Of a DNA stretch of 64,000 bases, positions 1 through 7,752 are shown in pieces. The stretch spans positions 248,001 through 312,000 of the forward strand of contig NZ_CP074349.1 of assembly GCF_018343775.1 (NCBI RefSeq), given 5' to 3'. The notes beneath the pieces are model-generated. The model had not been told where the DNA came from. It made no database searches and was given only the letters and a program-made list of their open reading frames with translations. The DNA is from Pseudomonas cichorii. GTDB taxonomy: Bacteria > Pseudomonadota > Gammaproteobacteria > Pseudomonadales > Pseudomonadaceae. Position 1 is the first letter of the stretch, and each line of letters opens with the position of its first letter. The position numbers were made by a program, and so were the translations under genes.

Positions 1-130
1 GCAGGTAGTAACCGGCATAGCCGATGAAAATACCGGCGAAGATCTGCCAGCGCAGACGACGGTAAGTGCTATCGACCTTTTCTTCGGGGATGGGTGCCAT
101 GTGCTTGGCAGGGCGGAAAAACGCAAACAT
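1..130 (-). CDS. glpT: Glycerol-3-phosphate transporter GlpT, N-terminal fragment
   Basis: Reading leftward from the ATG at 130 gives 43 in-frame codons running off the window edge. The peptide begins [20 protein letters not shown] and continues through [20 protein letters not shown], which I recognise as the N-terminus of GlpT, the inner-membrane major-facilitator antiporter that takes up sn-glycerol 3-phosphate in exchange for phosphate. The first membrane helix starts near residue 30. Only the start is present, so nothing can be said about integrity. The upstream stretch (131-402) is AT-rich and probably holds its promoter. Confidence 0.88.
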   Translation of the reverse strand, partial: MFAFFRPAKHMAPIPEEKVDSTYRRLRWQIFAGIFIGYAGYYL

Positions 131-402
131 GCAGACGCTCCGGGTTTTTATTTTTTGCGAAAGCGAATATTACATTTTCGTTACAGAAAAAAGCAGCGCT
201 TTTTCCGAAAGTTGCATAGGAAATGTGAGGTTGTTCGTGTTCTTTTGTGAACATCTTGTTTGGGTAGATGCCGTCATTTTTTTTTGGGATTGCTCCTACG
301 TTTGAATGGGATTGCATGTCCTTATGAGCACTGAGGGAGCCTTCTACTATCGCGGTCACTACGCCATGCAGGCGTTCATATCGCGGTTTTCAGGGGGTGT
401 GT
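131..402. other. AT-rich intergenic region between glpT and the TonB-C-like pair
   Basis: Divergent spacer of about 270 bases. It has several A/T runs (around 150-200 and 275-290) of the kind that carry promoters for both flanking genes. Short reading frames here have no credible start context. I see no strong dyad or RNA gene. Confidence 0.5.
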
Positions 403-1086
403 ATGAGGTTTATTGCGTTTGTTTTTGTTCTTTTGCTGCCTCTTTCGGTGCAGTCTGCCGATGCCTTGATTGTCCCCCTGTTTACCCCCAAGCCTGTATA
501 TCCGCCAGCATTGATCAGAAGCCGATACACCGGAAAGGTACGGGTTCAGTTGGTGGTGAGTTCTGGCGGGAATGTGCAGGACGTTCGGGCGATAGAGAGC
601 GGGCATCCACAATTGACTGAGGCTGCTGTGGGGGCTTTGGCTCAATGGCGCTATCGCCCATGGGCTGGAACCGTGGGCGCCCCACCGCAAATCAGCATCA
701 TGATCCCTGTCATTTTTGGCTCTCACGGAAACAGCCACTTCAATCAGGAGGTCGATGTCGGCCTGAGCAATATCCGCTGTGCCTATTTGAATAACGAAGT
801 TGATACGCAAAACAGAGACTTTCCGGAAGAGCCGTTAAATAAAGTCGACGTGTTCTGGTACACCGGTCAGTTTTTATTCAGTAGCTACGCGGCTCTTCTG
901 CGTAGCGAGGATGAGCGTAAGCTCTTGCTTGAGCAGTTGGGGCGGTTGGTTCCAGAGATTGTGAAAAGCTGCCGGCTTAATCCAGAGCACAGGTATGGCG
1001 ACTACCTTCCTGTTTCTATCAAGAGCCTGTTGAGTGGGCTGGCACAGTCAGACGATGTGCCTGGCGCATTGCAAGGAGCCTTGTGA
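403..1086 (+). CDS. Exported TonB C-terminal-domain protein, first of a tandem pair
   Basis: 227 residues. I start at ATG 403, with AGGGG about six bases upstream, rather than the GTG at 397. Residues 1-20 form a signal peptide (MRFIAFVFVLLLPLSVQSAD). Residues 27-100 match the TonB C-terminal fold: a YPPAL segment, the strand GKVRVQLVV, and the closing WRYRPW. There is no N-terminal membrane anchor and no Pro-rich linker, so it is not a working TonB energy transducer. The C-terminal 120 residues are of no family I know but share spaced motifs with the next gene: a Cys in an IRCAYLNNEV segment, a second Cys near SCRLNPE, and a DYLP tail. Likely a periplasmic protein of unknown role, co-transcribed with the following paralogue, which begins immediately after its stop. 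Confidence 0.75.
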   Translation: MRFIAFVFVLLLPLSVQSADALIVPLFTPKPVYPPALIRSRYTGKVRVQLVVSSGGNVQDVRAIESGHPQLTEAAVGALAQWRYRPWAGTVGAPPQISIMIPVIFGSHGNSHFNQEVDVGLSNIRCAYLNNEVDTQNRDFPEEPLNKVDVFWYTGQFLFSSYAALLRSEDERKLLLEQLGRLVPEIVKSCRLNPEHRYGDYLPVSIKSLLSGLAQSDDVPGALQGAL

Positions 1087-1731
1087 ATGCCGAGCAGGTT
1101 CCATGGGTTTGGTGTGCTGTTTACAGGTCTTTTGTTTGTGGGGTGTGTCACCGCGGCAGGCTCCTACCCGGTGCCACTGTCTATGCCGGACATCGAGTAT
1201 CCAGAAGAGCTGATCGGTTCCTCTGCAAAAGGAGAGGTCGTTGTACGGATCTTCATTCAGGCCGATGGAGGGGTTCGGTTCCTTGAGGTGCTTGATGCGA
1301 CCGAGCCCCGATTCGTGGCAGCGACCAAAAAGGCTGTTGAGCAATGGCGCTTCGAGCCCTGGACGCCATCCGCCTCCAATCCAGAGGGGGAGGCAGTAAA
1401 AGTCACTTACCGCTTTTTAGGAAGACCGCATAAAGAACCGTCGCTGACAGCCAATGTCGAGTTAAAGAAGGTGTCATGCCGTCAGCTCAACGAGGAAGTG
1501 GAGAGCAACTGGCGCAAAAGCGGTCGCTCTCATGAGGCTGAAACCCTGGCCCGGACGGAGTTCTATCTTTCCAGTGGCAATGTCATCTATCCGTTTCTTC
1601 CAGGCGATGCACGCGAGGCGCTGGTGATGGAGTTTATTAACGCGATTCCGGGCATCCTGAAAAACTGCCAGCAAAATCCTCAAAGAAAATATGTGGATTA
1701 CCTTCCAGAGAGTGTCAGGCGGAATTTGTAG
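1087..1731 (+). CDS. Exported TonB C-terminal-domain protein, second of a tandem pair (possible lipoprotein)
   Basis: 214 residues. The ATG abuts the TGA of the preceding gene (TGAATG), so the two are translationally coupled. The N-terminus is a hydrophobic export signal ending LLFVGC, an imperfect lipobox, so it may be a lipoprotein with Cys20 acylated. Residues 30-105 carry the TonB-C fold (IEYPEEL, GEVVVRIFI, WRFEPW). The C-terminal half repeats the paralogue's Cys motif (VSCRQLNEEV), second Cys (KNCQQNPQRK) and DYLPES tail. The pair arose by tandem duplication and has diverged strongly. Function is unknown. The 3' end runs into a perfect palindrome at 1740-1787 shared with the convergent gene. 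Confidence 0.75.
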   Translation: MPSRFHGFGVLFTGLLFVGCVTAAGSYPVPLSMPDIEYPEELIGSSAKGEVVVRIFIQADGGVRFLEVLDATEPRFVAATKKAVEQWRFEPWTPSASNPEGEAVKVTYRFLGRPHKEPSLTANVELKKVSCRQLNEEVESNWRKSGRSHEAETLARTEFYLSSGNVIYPFLPGDAREALVMEFINAIPGILKNCQQNPQRKYVDYLPESVRRNL

Positions 1732-1739
1732 GCGGGATT

Positions 1740-1787
1740 TCGCGAATGAATTCGCTCCAACGTGTGTGAGAGCGAATTCATTCGCGA
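1740..1787. repeat. REP-like palindrome / bidirectional terminator
   Basis: A perfect 17-bp inverted repeat (1740-1756 and 1771-1787) around a 14-base loop, built on the core GCGAATGAATTCGCT. It sits between two convergent genes. The same core recurs near 10.2, 11.36, 19.39, 19.58 and 23.72 kb, as expected of a dispersed Pseudomonas REP family. It could end transcription from both sides. Confidence 0.8.
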
Positions 1788-1819
1788 TCAAACATCTGAA
1801 GTGCTTCCGGTTTGAAGAG

Positions 1820-2797
1820 TCATGCCACCGCTACAACCACCTTCCCCACCGCACTCCTTTTCCCCAACACTTCAATCGCCTCTGCCCCTCTTTCCAGCGG
1901 ATAAACCTGCGATACCAGTGGTTTCAACTTTCCTTCTGCATACCAGCCAAACAGTTGCTTGAAGTTCGCGGCATTGTCTTGAGGTTGTCTTTGTGCGAAA
2001 GAGCCCCAGAATACGCCTACTACGGATGCGCCTTTCAACAAGGCGAGGTTTACAGGCAGTTCGGGGATGCGGCCACTGGCGAAGCCGACCACCAGCAGGC
2101 GGCCGTTCCAGGCGAGGGTGCGTACGGCCTGGTCGAAGAGGTCGCCGCCGACCGGGTCGTAGATGACGTCGACGCCGTTGCCTGCTGTCAGGCGTTTCAC
2201 TTCGTCCTTGAGGCTGGTTTCGCTGTAGTTGATGAGTTCGTCTGCGCCGGCATTTCTGGCGACTTCAAGTTTTTCGGCGCTGCTGGCGGCAGCAATGACG
2301 CGAGCCCCTAGGGCTTTGCCGATTTCCACGGCGGCGAGGCCCACGCCGCCGGAGGCTCCGAGCACCAGCAGGGTTTCGCCGGGTTGCAGGTTGGCGCGTT
2401 GTTTGAGGGCGTGCATGGAGGTGCCGTAGGTCATGCTGAAAGCGGCGGCGGTGGTGAAGTCCATGGCTTCCGGGATCGGCAGTACGTTGTAGCCCGCTAC
2501 GGCAACCTGCTCGGCGAAACTGCCCCAGCCGGTGAGGGCCATGACCCGGTCGCCGGGTTTGAGGTGGGTTATCTTTTCACCGACCTGCGAGATGATGCCT
2601 GCTGCTTCGCCGCCCGGTGAAAACGGGAAAGGCGGCTTGAACTGGTATTTGCCTTCGATGATCAGCGTGTCCGGGAAGTTGACGCCAGCAGCCTGTACAT
2701 CGAGCAGGATTTCGTTCTTCTTGATGACGGGGCTGTCGACGTTTTCCAGGACCAGGGTGTCGGCAGGACCGAAGGCTTTGCACAGCAGGGCTTTCAT
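1820..2797 (-). CDS. NADPH:quinone oxidoreductase family protein (medium-chain dehydrogenase/reductase)
   Basis: 325 residues from ATG 2797, which has AAGGAA upstream; a longer frame to 2863 lacks such a site. The N-terminal GroES-like half (MKALLCKAFGP to about residue 120) is followed by a Rossmann half with the glycine-rich LVLGASGGVGLAA, which binds NADPH. The zinc-ligand cysteines and histidines of alcohol dehydrogenases are absent, placing it with the zinc-free quinone reductases (QOR). Expected to reduce quinones or enones in the cytoplasm; the true substrate cannot be told from sequence. It is convergent with the TonB-C-like pair and appears monocistronic. Confidence 0.85.
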   Translation of the reverse strand: MKALLCKAFGPADTLVLENVDSPVIKKNEILLDVQAAGVNFPDTLIIEGKYQFKPPFPFSPGGEAAGIISQVGEKITHLKPGDRVMALTGWGSFAEQVAVAGYNVLPIPEAMDFTTAAAFSMTYGTSMHALKQRANLQPGETLLVLGASGGVGLAAVEIGKALGARVIAAASSAEKLEVARNAGADELINYSETSLKDEVKRLTAGNGVDVIYDPVGGDLFDQAVRTLAWNGRLLVVGFASGRIPELPVNLALLKGASVVGVFWGSFAQRQPQDNAANFKQLFGWYAEGKLKPLVSQVYPLERGAEAIEVLGKRSAVGKVVVAVA

Positions 2798-2928
2798 CGG
2801 GCTATTCCTTTTCCAGTAATGGCCGATAAGGTCGGATATGCAGGTTTTCGGGTCAATGAGCATGGCCCGGCCTTATAAGCGTGTATAAGCTGTAACCTAC
2901 GCGGGCAACCCGTATTAAGGAGTGGACT

Positions 2929-3336
2929 GTGAAAGCGTGGATCTTGATGTTGTTGGCCTTGTCGTTGCCTGCCCTGGCGCAGGAAGAAGCCAAAGAAGGT
3001 GAAGGCGAGCCCAAGGCGGCTTATGTGTCTCTGACGCCTCCGTTTGTGGGTAACTATGCCCTTGATGGCGGACCGAAGTTGCGCGTCTACAAGGCTGATA
3101 TCGCCCTGCGCGTTACCGGCGCCGATGCCCAGGCGGCGGTCAAGCGTAATGACCCGCTGATCCGTAATCTGCTGGTTGCCCTGTTTACCCAACAGACCGT
3201 CGATTCCATGAGCAGCGCCGATGCGAAGGAAAAGATTCGTCAGGAAGCACTCAAGCAGGTCCAGCAAGTCATGACCAGTGAAGAGGGCAAGCCGATTGTT
3301 GAAGACTTGCTGTTCAACAACTTTATCGTTCAGTAA
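2929..3336 (+). CDS. Secreted FliL-like protein
   Basis: 135 residues, GTG start at 2929 preceded by TAAGGAG. A short signal peptide (MKAWILMLLALSLPALAQ) is followed by an acidic linker (about 18-28) and a compact domain (YVSLTPPFVGNY to the C-terminal VEDLLFNNFIVQ) typical of the flagellar basal-body-associated FliL superfamily. True FliL has an uncleaved membrane helix and sits in flagellar operons; this one has a cleavable-looking signal and no flagellar neighbours, so it is a stand-alone periplasmic relative. Its role is not known to me. Confidence 0.7.
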   Translation: MKAWILMLLALSLPALAQEEAKEGEGEPKAAYVSLTPPFVGNYALDGGPKLRVYKADIALRVTGADAQAAVKRNDPLIRNLLVALFTQQTVDSMSSADAKEKIRQEALKQVQQVMTSEEGKPIVEDLLFNNFIVQ

Positions 3337-3341
3337 CGCCC

Positions 3342-3791
3342 TCAGCGCAGTGCCAGGATCGCCGACCATTGTTCGGCGGTCACGGGCATCACAGACAGTC
3401 GGCTGCCTTTCTGCACGAGAGGCAGTTGTTCAAGCGTCGCTTGTTGTTTCAGGTAACCCAGCCCCAAAATTTTCGGGAAGATTTCCACGAAGGCGACATC
3501 GATTGCGCTCCATGGATTCTTTTCGGCGCTGGCCTTGGCGTCGAAGTAGTGACTTTCCGGCTCAAGGGCCGTGGGGTCCGGGTAGGCCGCCTCGATAATC
3601 CTGCCGATACCGGCAATTCCTGGCTCCGGGCAACTGGAGTGATAGAAAAAGAACTCGTCACCCACCGCCATGCTGCGCAGGAAGTTGCGGGCCTGATAGT
3701 TGCGCACGCCATCCCAGCGGGTTTTGTCGAGGCGTTGCAGGTCACTGATCGAGAGTTCGTCGGGTTCTGACTTCATCAGCCAATAGGCCAT
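3342..3791 (-). CDS. EVE-domain protein (PUA-like fold)
   Basis: 149 residues, from the ATG at 3791 giving MAYWLMKSEPDELSISDL, the hallmark start of EVE/thymocyte nuclear protein 1 relatives. The conserved WDGVRNYQARNFL segment and the SCPEPGIAGIG strand outline the cavity that in characterised EVE domains holds a modified nucleobase. The domain is free-standing, with no fused nuclease or methylase. Its stop lies a few bases from the FliL-like gene's stop, so the two are convergent with almost no spacer. Confidence 0.88.
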   Translation of the reverse strand: MAYWLMKSEPDELSISDLQRLDKTRWDGVRNYQARNFLRSMAVGDEFFFYHSSCPEPGIAGIGRIIEAAYPDPTALEPESHYFDAKASAEKNPWSAIDVAFVEIFPKILGLGYLKQQATLEQLPLVQKGSRLSVMPVTAEQWSAILALR

Positions 3792-3979
3792 CGGGTGTTC
3801 TCCATGGAAATACACACCATCGGGATGTTTTTATGACAAACCGACAGTCGGTTGGCGCCACTATTTGCGTACTGGTTCACGTTATCGCAAAATGCCGCCT
3901 TTTTAAGCACCCTGCTGTTACATGGCCTTTACGAGAGCGGCTGTTGGCAGCGTATTGATTTGTCGAAGGAGGGCAGTCA

Positions 3980-4132
3980 ATGAAACGCAAGCCGGATTTA
4001 CTGTGGGTTTTAGTGGCATTGTTCGGCTTGGGTATCGTGACTACCGGTTATGCGCAGAGCCTGTGGGCCAACAAGGTGGATGCACCTGTCGAGATCACTC
4101 AGCAGCAACAAAAGGTGCCCGGGCGGCATTGA
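3980..4132 (+). CDS. Small single-pass membrane protein, 50 residues
   Basis: ATG at 3980 with a strong GAAGGAGGG ribosome site 6-7 bases upstream; stop TGA at 4130-4132. The peptide begins MKRKPDLLWVLVALFGLGIV: a positively charged start, one hydrophobic helix (about residues 8-24) and a short polar tail rich in Gln. The basic start followed by one helix suggests the N-terminus is inside and the tail periplasmic, or a cleaved signal after TTGYAQ. I do not recognise a family. Excellent initiation signals and sensible composition argue it is real. It converges on fthC. Confidence 0.65.
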   Translation: MKRKPDLLWVLVALFGLGIVTTGYAQSLWANKVDAPVEITQQQQKVPGRH

Positions 4133-4183
4133 TGCTTTAAGCTTCTTTCTTTTCCGGGGGCTATGCCTGTAGCTCCCGTCGCG

Positions 4184-4804
4184 TCACTTCTCTTCTTCCT
4201 GTTGTGCCAGATACCAGCGGCTGTCCGATACCGTGCCTTGCAGCGGAACATCCCAGCTTGCCTGCGCGAGCCGTTCGACTTTCTGACACTCATGGGCCAA
4301 GCCCAGCAGCAGCGGTTTTTTCCAGGTTTTTCGGCGTGCCAGATACGCCAGGCTGCGGTCATAGAAACCGCCGCCCATTCCCAGGCGTCCGCCTTCGTCA
4401 TCGAATCCGACCAGAGGCATCAGGATCAGATCCAGTGCCCAGATCCTGCGTTGCCGTGCGCGATTGATACGCGGCTCCGGGATGCGAAAACGGTTGGGGA
4501 TGAATTTCTCGCCAGGGCGCACGCGCTGGAAAACCATCTTGGTACGTGGCCAGGCATCGAGCACCGGCAGATAAGTCGCCTTGCCCCGACGTTGGGCGGC
4601 CCGCAGCAAAAGCCGGGGATCGATCTCGCCGTCCATGGGCAGATACAGCGAGACATGCCGGGCGCGGCGAAACAGGGGATGTTGTGCCAGTTGGCGATAC
4701 AGGCCGCGAGCGGCTGCGCGTTGCTGGCCAGGACTCAAGGCACGACGCGCCTTGCGTAGCTGGCGGCGCAGTTGCGGGCGTGTGATTGTCGGGTTGCTGG
4801 TCAT
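4184..4804 (-). CDS. fthC: 5-formyltetrahydrofolate cyclo-ligase
   Basis: 206 residues, starting at ATG 4804 (MTSNPTITRPQLRRQLRKAR). The N-terminal RKARRALSP segment and the C-terminal GMGGGFYDRSLAYL motif are those of the family that converts 5-formyl-THF to 5,10-methenyl-THF with ATP hydrolysis (also called ygfA in E. coli). Length fits the family. It lies downstream of 6S RNA and zapA on the same strand, the order conserved across gammaproteobacteria, and may be expressed from the 6S transcript. Confidence 0.93.
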   Translation of the reverse strand: MTSNPTITRPQLRRQLRKARRALSPGQQRAAARGLYRQLAQHPLFRRARHVSLYLPMDGEIDPRLLLRAAQRRGKATYLPVLDAWPRTKMVFQRVRPGEKFIPNRFRIPEPRINRARQRRIWALDLILMPLVGFDDEGGRLGMGGGFYDRSLAYLARRKTWKKPLLLGLAHECQKVERLAQASWDVPLQGTVSDSRWYLAQQEEEK

Positions 4805-4894
4805 GAGCGCAAGGTCATGCAGGCTGATCCGTGAGGTTGAAACCAGATACGGAATCGACATTGCCAGACAGCTGGACTGGCAATGGATTGAATG

Positions 4895-5075
4895 AGGACT
4901 CCCCGACGAACCGCTGTCGGTGTAGCCCTTGAACCCGAAAGTTCAAGGTGGTGATTGCAGGAGGTCTTAAGGCTTTCCGTCAAGCGGACATGCACACCGA
5001 CCCCAACGTGCAACCCCCGTGGTTGTGCGTATCGGCTCAGGGACATGACCGACTGGCAAGCACTCCAGGGAGCGG
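4895..5075 (-). ncRNA. ssrS: 6S RNA (ssrS)
   Basis: Reading the minus strand from about 5075, the sequence starts near CGCTCCCTGGAGTGCTTGCC, runs through GTCGGTCATGTCCCTGAGCC, and ends near 4895 with a complementary GGGGAGTC-type closing strand. This is the signature of Pseudomonas 6S RNA, the long hairpin with an open central bubble that mimics a promoter and sequesters sigma70 RNA polymerase in stationary phase. Position between zapA and fthC matches the conserved locus. Ends are estimates, within about 10 bases. Confidence 0.9.
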
Positions 5076-5104
5076 CGCAAGTATACAGAAACGTCTGCAA
5101 ATAA

Positions 5105-5434
5105 TCAGCTACGAGGTGAATCGGGTGTTGTCGGGGTGTCTGTGGCCAGCACCAGATCGACTCTTTCCAGCAAGTCGCGCACCTGTTCGCGGGTCGAACC
5201 GCTGGTTTGCACGTCAGGCAGATTCTGTTTGTGCAGCAGGTCGTGAGTGATGTTCAGGGCAGCCATGACCGCAATGCGGTCTGCGCCAATCACTTTGCCG
5301 CTGCTGCGGATTTCACGCATCTTGCCATCCAGGTAGCGGGCGGCGCTGACCAGGTTGGTGCGCTCTTCCTGAGGGCAAATGATCGAATATTCCTTGTCGA
5401 GGATTTGAACGGTAACGCTGTTGCCATTACTCAT
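5105..5434 (-). CDS. zapA: Cell division protein ZapA
   Basis: 109 residues. Begins MSNGNSVTVQILDKEYSIIC, the ZapA globular head, followed by the conserved ERTNLVSAARYLDGKMREIR and a C-terminal coiled-coil helix. ZapA binds FtsZ and bundles protofilaments at the division ring. Its start overlaps the stop of the upstream ZapB-like gene by four bases (ATGA), so the two are translationally coupled. 6S RNA follows on the same strand. Confidence 0.94.
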   Translation of the reverse strand: MSNGNSVTVQILDKEYSIICPQEERTNLVSAARYLDGKMREIRSSGKVIGADRIAVMAALNITHDLLHKQNLPDVQTSGSTREQVRDLLERVDLVLATDTPTTPDSPRS

Positions 5435-5640
5435 GAGTCTTGCTCCAGGGCCTTGAGGCGCGAAATCATGGACTCGACCTTCTGCCGGGCGATTTCGTTC
5501 TTTTCGATGAGGTGGGCGCGTTCCTCGCGCCAGGATTTTTCCTGAGCTAATAGGAGTGCATTTTGGCTTTTAAGTTGCTCAATGTGTTTGAGCAGCAATT
5601 CCAACCGGTTCATCAGGGCTTGCAGATCGGTGTCTTCCAT
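5431..5640 (-). CDS. Small coiled-coil protein, ZapB-like (TIGR02449 type)
   Basis: 69 residues, almost all one amphipathic heptad helix (LQALMNRLELLLKHIEQLKS and onward), rich in Leu, Glu and Lys. This matches the short coiled-coil proteins that precede zapA in pseudomonads and resemble ZapB, which extends the ZapA layer at the division ring. The four-base overlap with zapA supports a joint role. No other domain is present. Confidence 0.82.
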   Translation of the reverse strand: MEDTDLQALMNRLELLLKHIEQLKSQNALLLAQEKSWREERAHLIEKNEIARQKVESMISRLKALEQDS

Positions 5641-5788
5641 TGTTTTCCACTGAATACTTTCTGATGAATGGCACGGAGTGAGGTAACGCCACTGCCTCTA
5701 ACCGCCGTGTTGATGATCTTGTTGCGCGGATAGTCTAGGATACAAGGCCTTCATTCTAGACATTGCGCCGTTTGGCGACTAGCTGCCC

Positions 5789-6343
5789 ATGCCCATTCAG
5801 AATTCCCCGTACAAAGCATTTGCCACTCTGCTCAATACCAGTGGTCATCCTGTTTCCCCTGCCGAACTGCACGGCCTGTTGCTGGGGCGCAGTTGTGCCG
5901 GTGCCGGCTTCGATAGCGAAGGCTGGTTTGCCGATGCTTCCGTACTGCTTGAAACCGAGCCTGAGGACAATGTTCGCCAGGCGCTGATTGGCTTGCAGGA
6001 GATGGTCAAGGGCGAACTCACCGGCGATGACATGACGGTCGTGCTGTTGCTGCCCGGCGATGACGAGCCGCTGACCGAGCGCGCTGCTGCACTGGGTCAA
6101 TGGTGCCAGGGTTTCCTGTCGGGCTTTGGCCTGGCGGTCGGAGATGCGGTGCTGAGCATCGAAGCCACTGAAGTGTTACAGGACTTGGCTGCAATCGCTC
6201 AGGTTCAGGATGCACTGGAAGAATCCGAAGACGGCGAAAGCGATTACATGGAAGTCATGGAATACCTGCGCGTCGCACCACTGCTGCTGTTCACCGAGTG
6301 CAGCAAGGCCGTTGCGCCACAGCCCAAGCCTTCCCTGCACTGA
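5789..6343 (+). CDS. UPF0149 family protein (YecA/YgfB-like)
   Basis: 184 residues beginning [20 protein letters not shown]. Contains the family features: an N-terminal helical region, [10 protein letters not shown], and the acidic [20 protein letters not shown] followed by a WCQGFLSGF segment. The C-terminal SEC-C zinc motif of longer YecA proteins is absent. Divergent from the zapB-like gene and upstream of pepP, as in other pseudomonads. The P. aeruginosa relative at this locus (YgfB) has been linked to regulation of ampDh3; whether that applies here cannot be seen. Confidence 0.88.
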   Translation: MPIQNSPYKAFATLLNTSGHPVSPAELHGLLLGRSCAGAGFDSEGWFADASVLLETEPEDNVRQALIGLQEMVKGELTGDDMTVVLLLPGDDEPLTERAAALGQWCQGFLSGFGLAVGDAVLSIEATEVLQDLAAIAQVQDALEESEDGESDYMEVMEYLRVAPLLLFTECSKAVAPQPKPSLH

Positions 6344-6417
6344 TTGCTCATCACGGCGCGCCGGCAGGGTTTCTACAGACCTGACCGGCTCGCTCCACCA
6401 AGGGACCCCGTCTGCCC

Positions 6418-7752
6418 ATGATCTCTATCCCGAAGTCCGAATACGCCCGCCGACGCAAGGCCCTGATGGCCCAGATGGTGCCCAACAGCATCGCCATTCT
6501 TCCGGCCGCGGCTGTTGCGATTCGCAATCGTGATGTCGAGCATGTCTACCGGCAGGACAGCGATTTCCAGTACCTGAGCGGCTTTCCCGAGCCCGAAGCT
6601 GTGGTGGTGTTGATTCCGGGGCGTGAATATGGCGAGTACGTGCTGTTTTGTCGTGAACGCAACCCGGAGCGCGAGTTGTGGGATGGCCTGCGTGCAGGCC
6701 AGGAAGGCGCCATTCGTGATTTCGGTGCAGATGATGCGTTTCCGATCAACGATATCGACGACATCCTGCCGGGCCTGATCGAAGGGCGCGAGCGGGTTTA
6801 CTCGGCCATGGGCAGCAACCCTGAATTCGACCGGCATCTGATGGAGTGGATCAACACCATTCGCTCCAAGGCGCACCTGGGTGCGCAGCCGCCGAACGAG
6901 TTCGTTGCGCTGGATCATCTGCTTCACGACATGCGCCTGTATAAATCGGCAGCGGAAGTGAAGGTCATGCGTGAGGCAGCACAGATTTCTGCACGCGCCC
7001 ATATCCGGGCGATGCAGGCCAGCCGTGCGGGGCTATATGAATTCAGCCTGGAAGCCGAGCTGGATTACGAGTTTCGCAAGGGCGGGGCAAGGATGCCGGC
7101 CTACGGGTCCATCGTCGCGTCGGGCCGTAATGCCTGCATCCTGCACTATCAGCAGAACGACGCGCCGCTCAAGGAGGGCGATCTGGTGTTGATCGACGCC
7201 GGTTGCGAGATCGACTGCTATGCCAGCGACATCACTCGCACCTTTCCGGTCAGCGGGACATTCTCGGCAGAGCAGAAGGCAATCTACGAACTGGTGCTCA
7301 AGTCTCAGGAAGCGGCGTTCGCGGCCATCGGACCGGGCAAGCACTGGAACCAGGCACACGAGGCGACGGTCAGGGTTATTACTGCCGGGCTGGTTGAGTT
7401 GGGCCTGTTGCAGGGCGATGTGGACGAGTTGATCGAGACCGAAGCGTACAAGCCGTTCTATATGCACCGTGCCGGGCACTGGCTGGGCATGGATGTGCAT
7501 GATGTCGGCGAATACAAGGTCGGCGGCGAATGGCGGGTACTGGAGGTCGGCATGGCGCTGACCGTGGAGCCTGGGATTTATGTCTCTCCCGACAATCAGA
7601 ACGTCGCGAAAAAATGGCGAGGTATCGGTGTGCGAATCGAGGATGACGTAGTGGTGACCAAGAAGGGGTGTGAAATTCTTTCTGGCGGCGTGCCCAAGAC
7701 TGTCGCTGAAATCGAGGCCCTGATGGCCGCTGCACAGGCTCAGGTCGCATGA
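6418..7752 (+). CDS. pepP: Xaa-Pro aminopeptidase PepP
   Basis: 444 residues. The N-terminal AMP_N domain (about 1-170) is followed by a pita-bread metallopeptidase domain. The dimanganese ligands are all visible: the two Asp in DAGCEIDCYASDITRTFP (about residues 260 and 271), the His in GHWLGMDVHD (about 354), the Glu in TVEPGIY and the Glu in GVRIEDDV. The enzyme removes N-terminal residues preceding proline in the cytoplasm. Its stop overlaps the ubiH start by four bases, the arrangement conserved from E. coli to Pseudomonas. Confidence 0.95.
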   Translation: MISIPKSEYARRRKALMAQMVPNSIAILPAAAVAIRNRDVEHVYRQDSDFQYLSGFPEPEAVVVLIPGREYGEYVLFCRERNPERELWDGLRAGQEGAIRDFGADDAFPINDIDDILPGLIEGRERVYSAMGSNPEFDRHLMEWINTIRSKAHLGAQPPNEFVALDHLLHDMRLYKSAAEVKVMREAAQISARAHIRAMQASRAGLYEFSLEAELDYEFRKGGARMPAYGSIVASGRNACILHYQQNDAPLKEGDLVLIDAGCEIDCYASDITRTFPVSGTFSAEQKAIYELVLKSQEAAFAAIGPGKHWNQAHEATVRVITAGLVELGLLQGDVDELIETEAYKPFYMHRAGHWLGMDVHDVGEYKVGGEWRVLEVGMALTVEPGIYVSPDNQNVAKKWRGIGVRIEDDVVVTKKGCEILSGGVPKTVAEIEALMAAAQAQVA

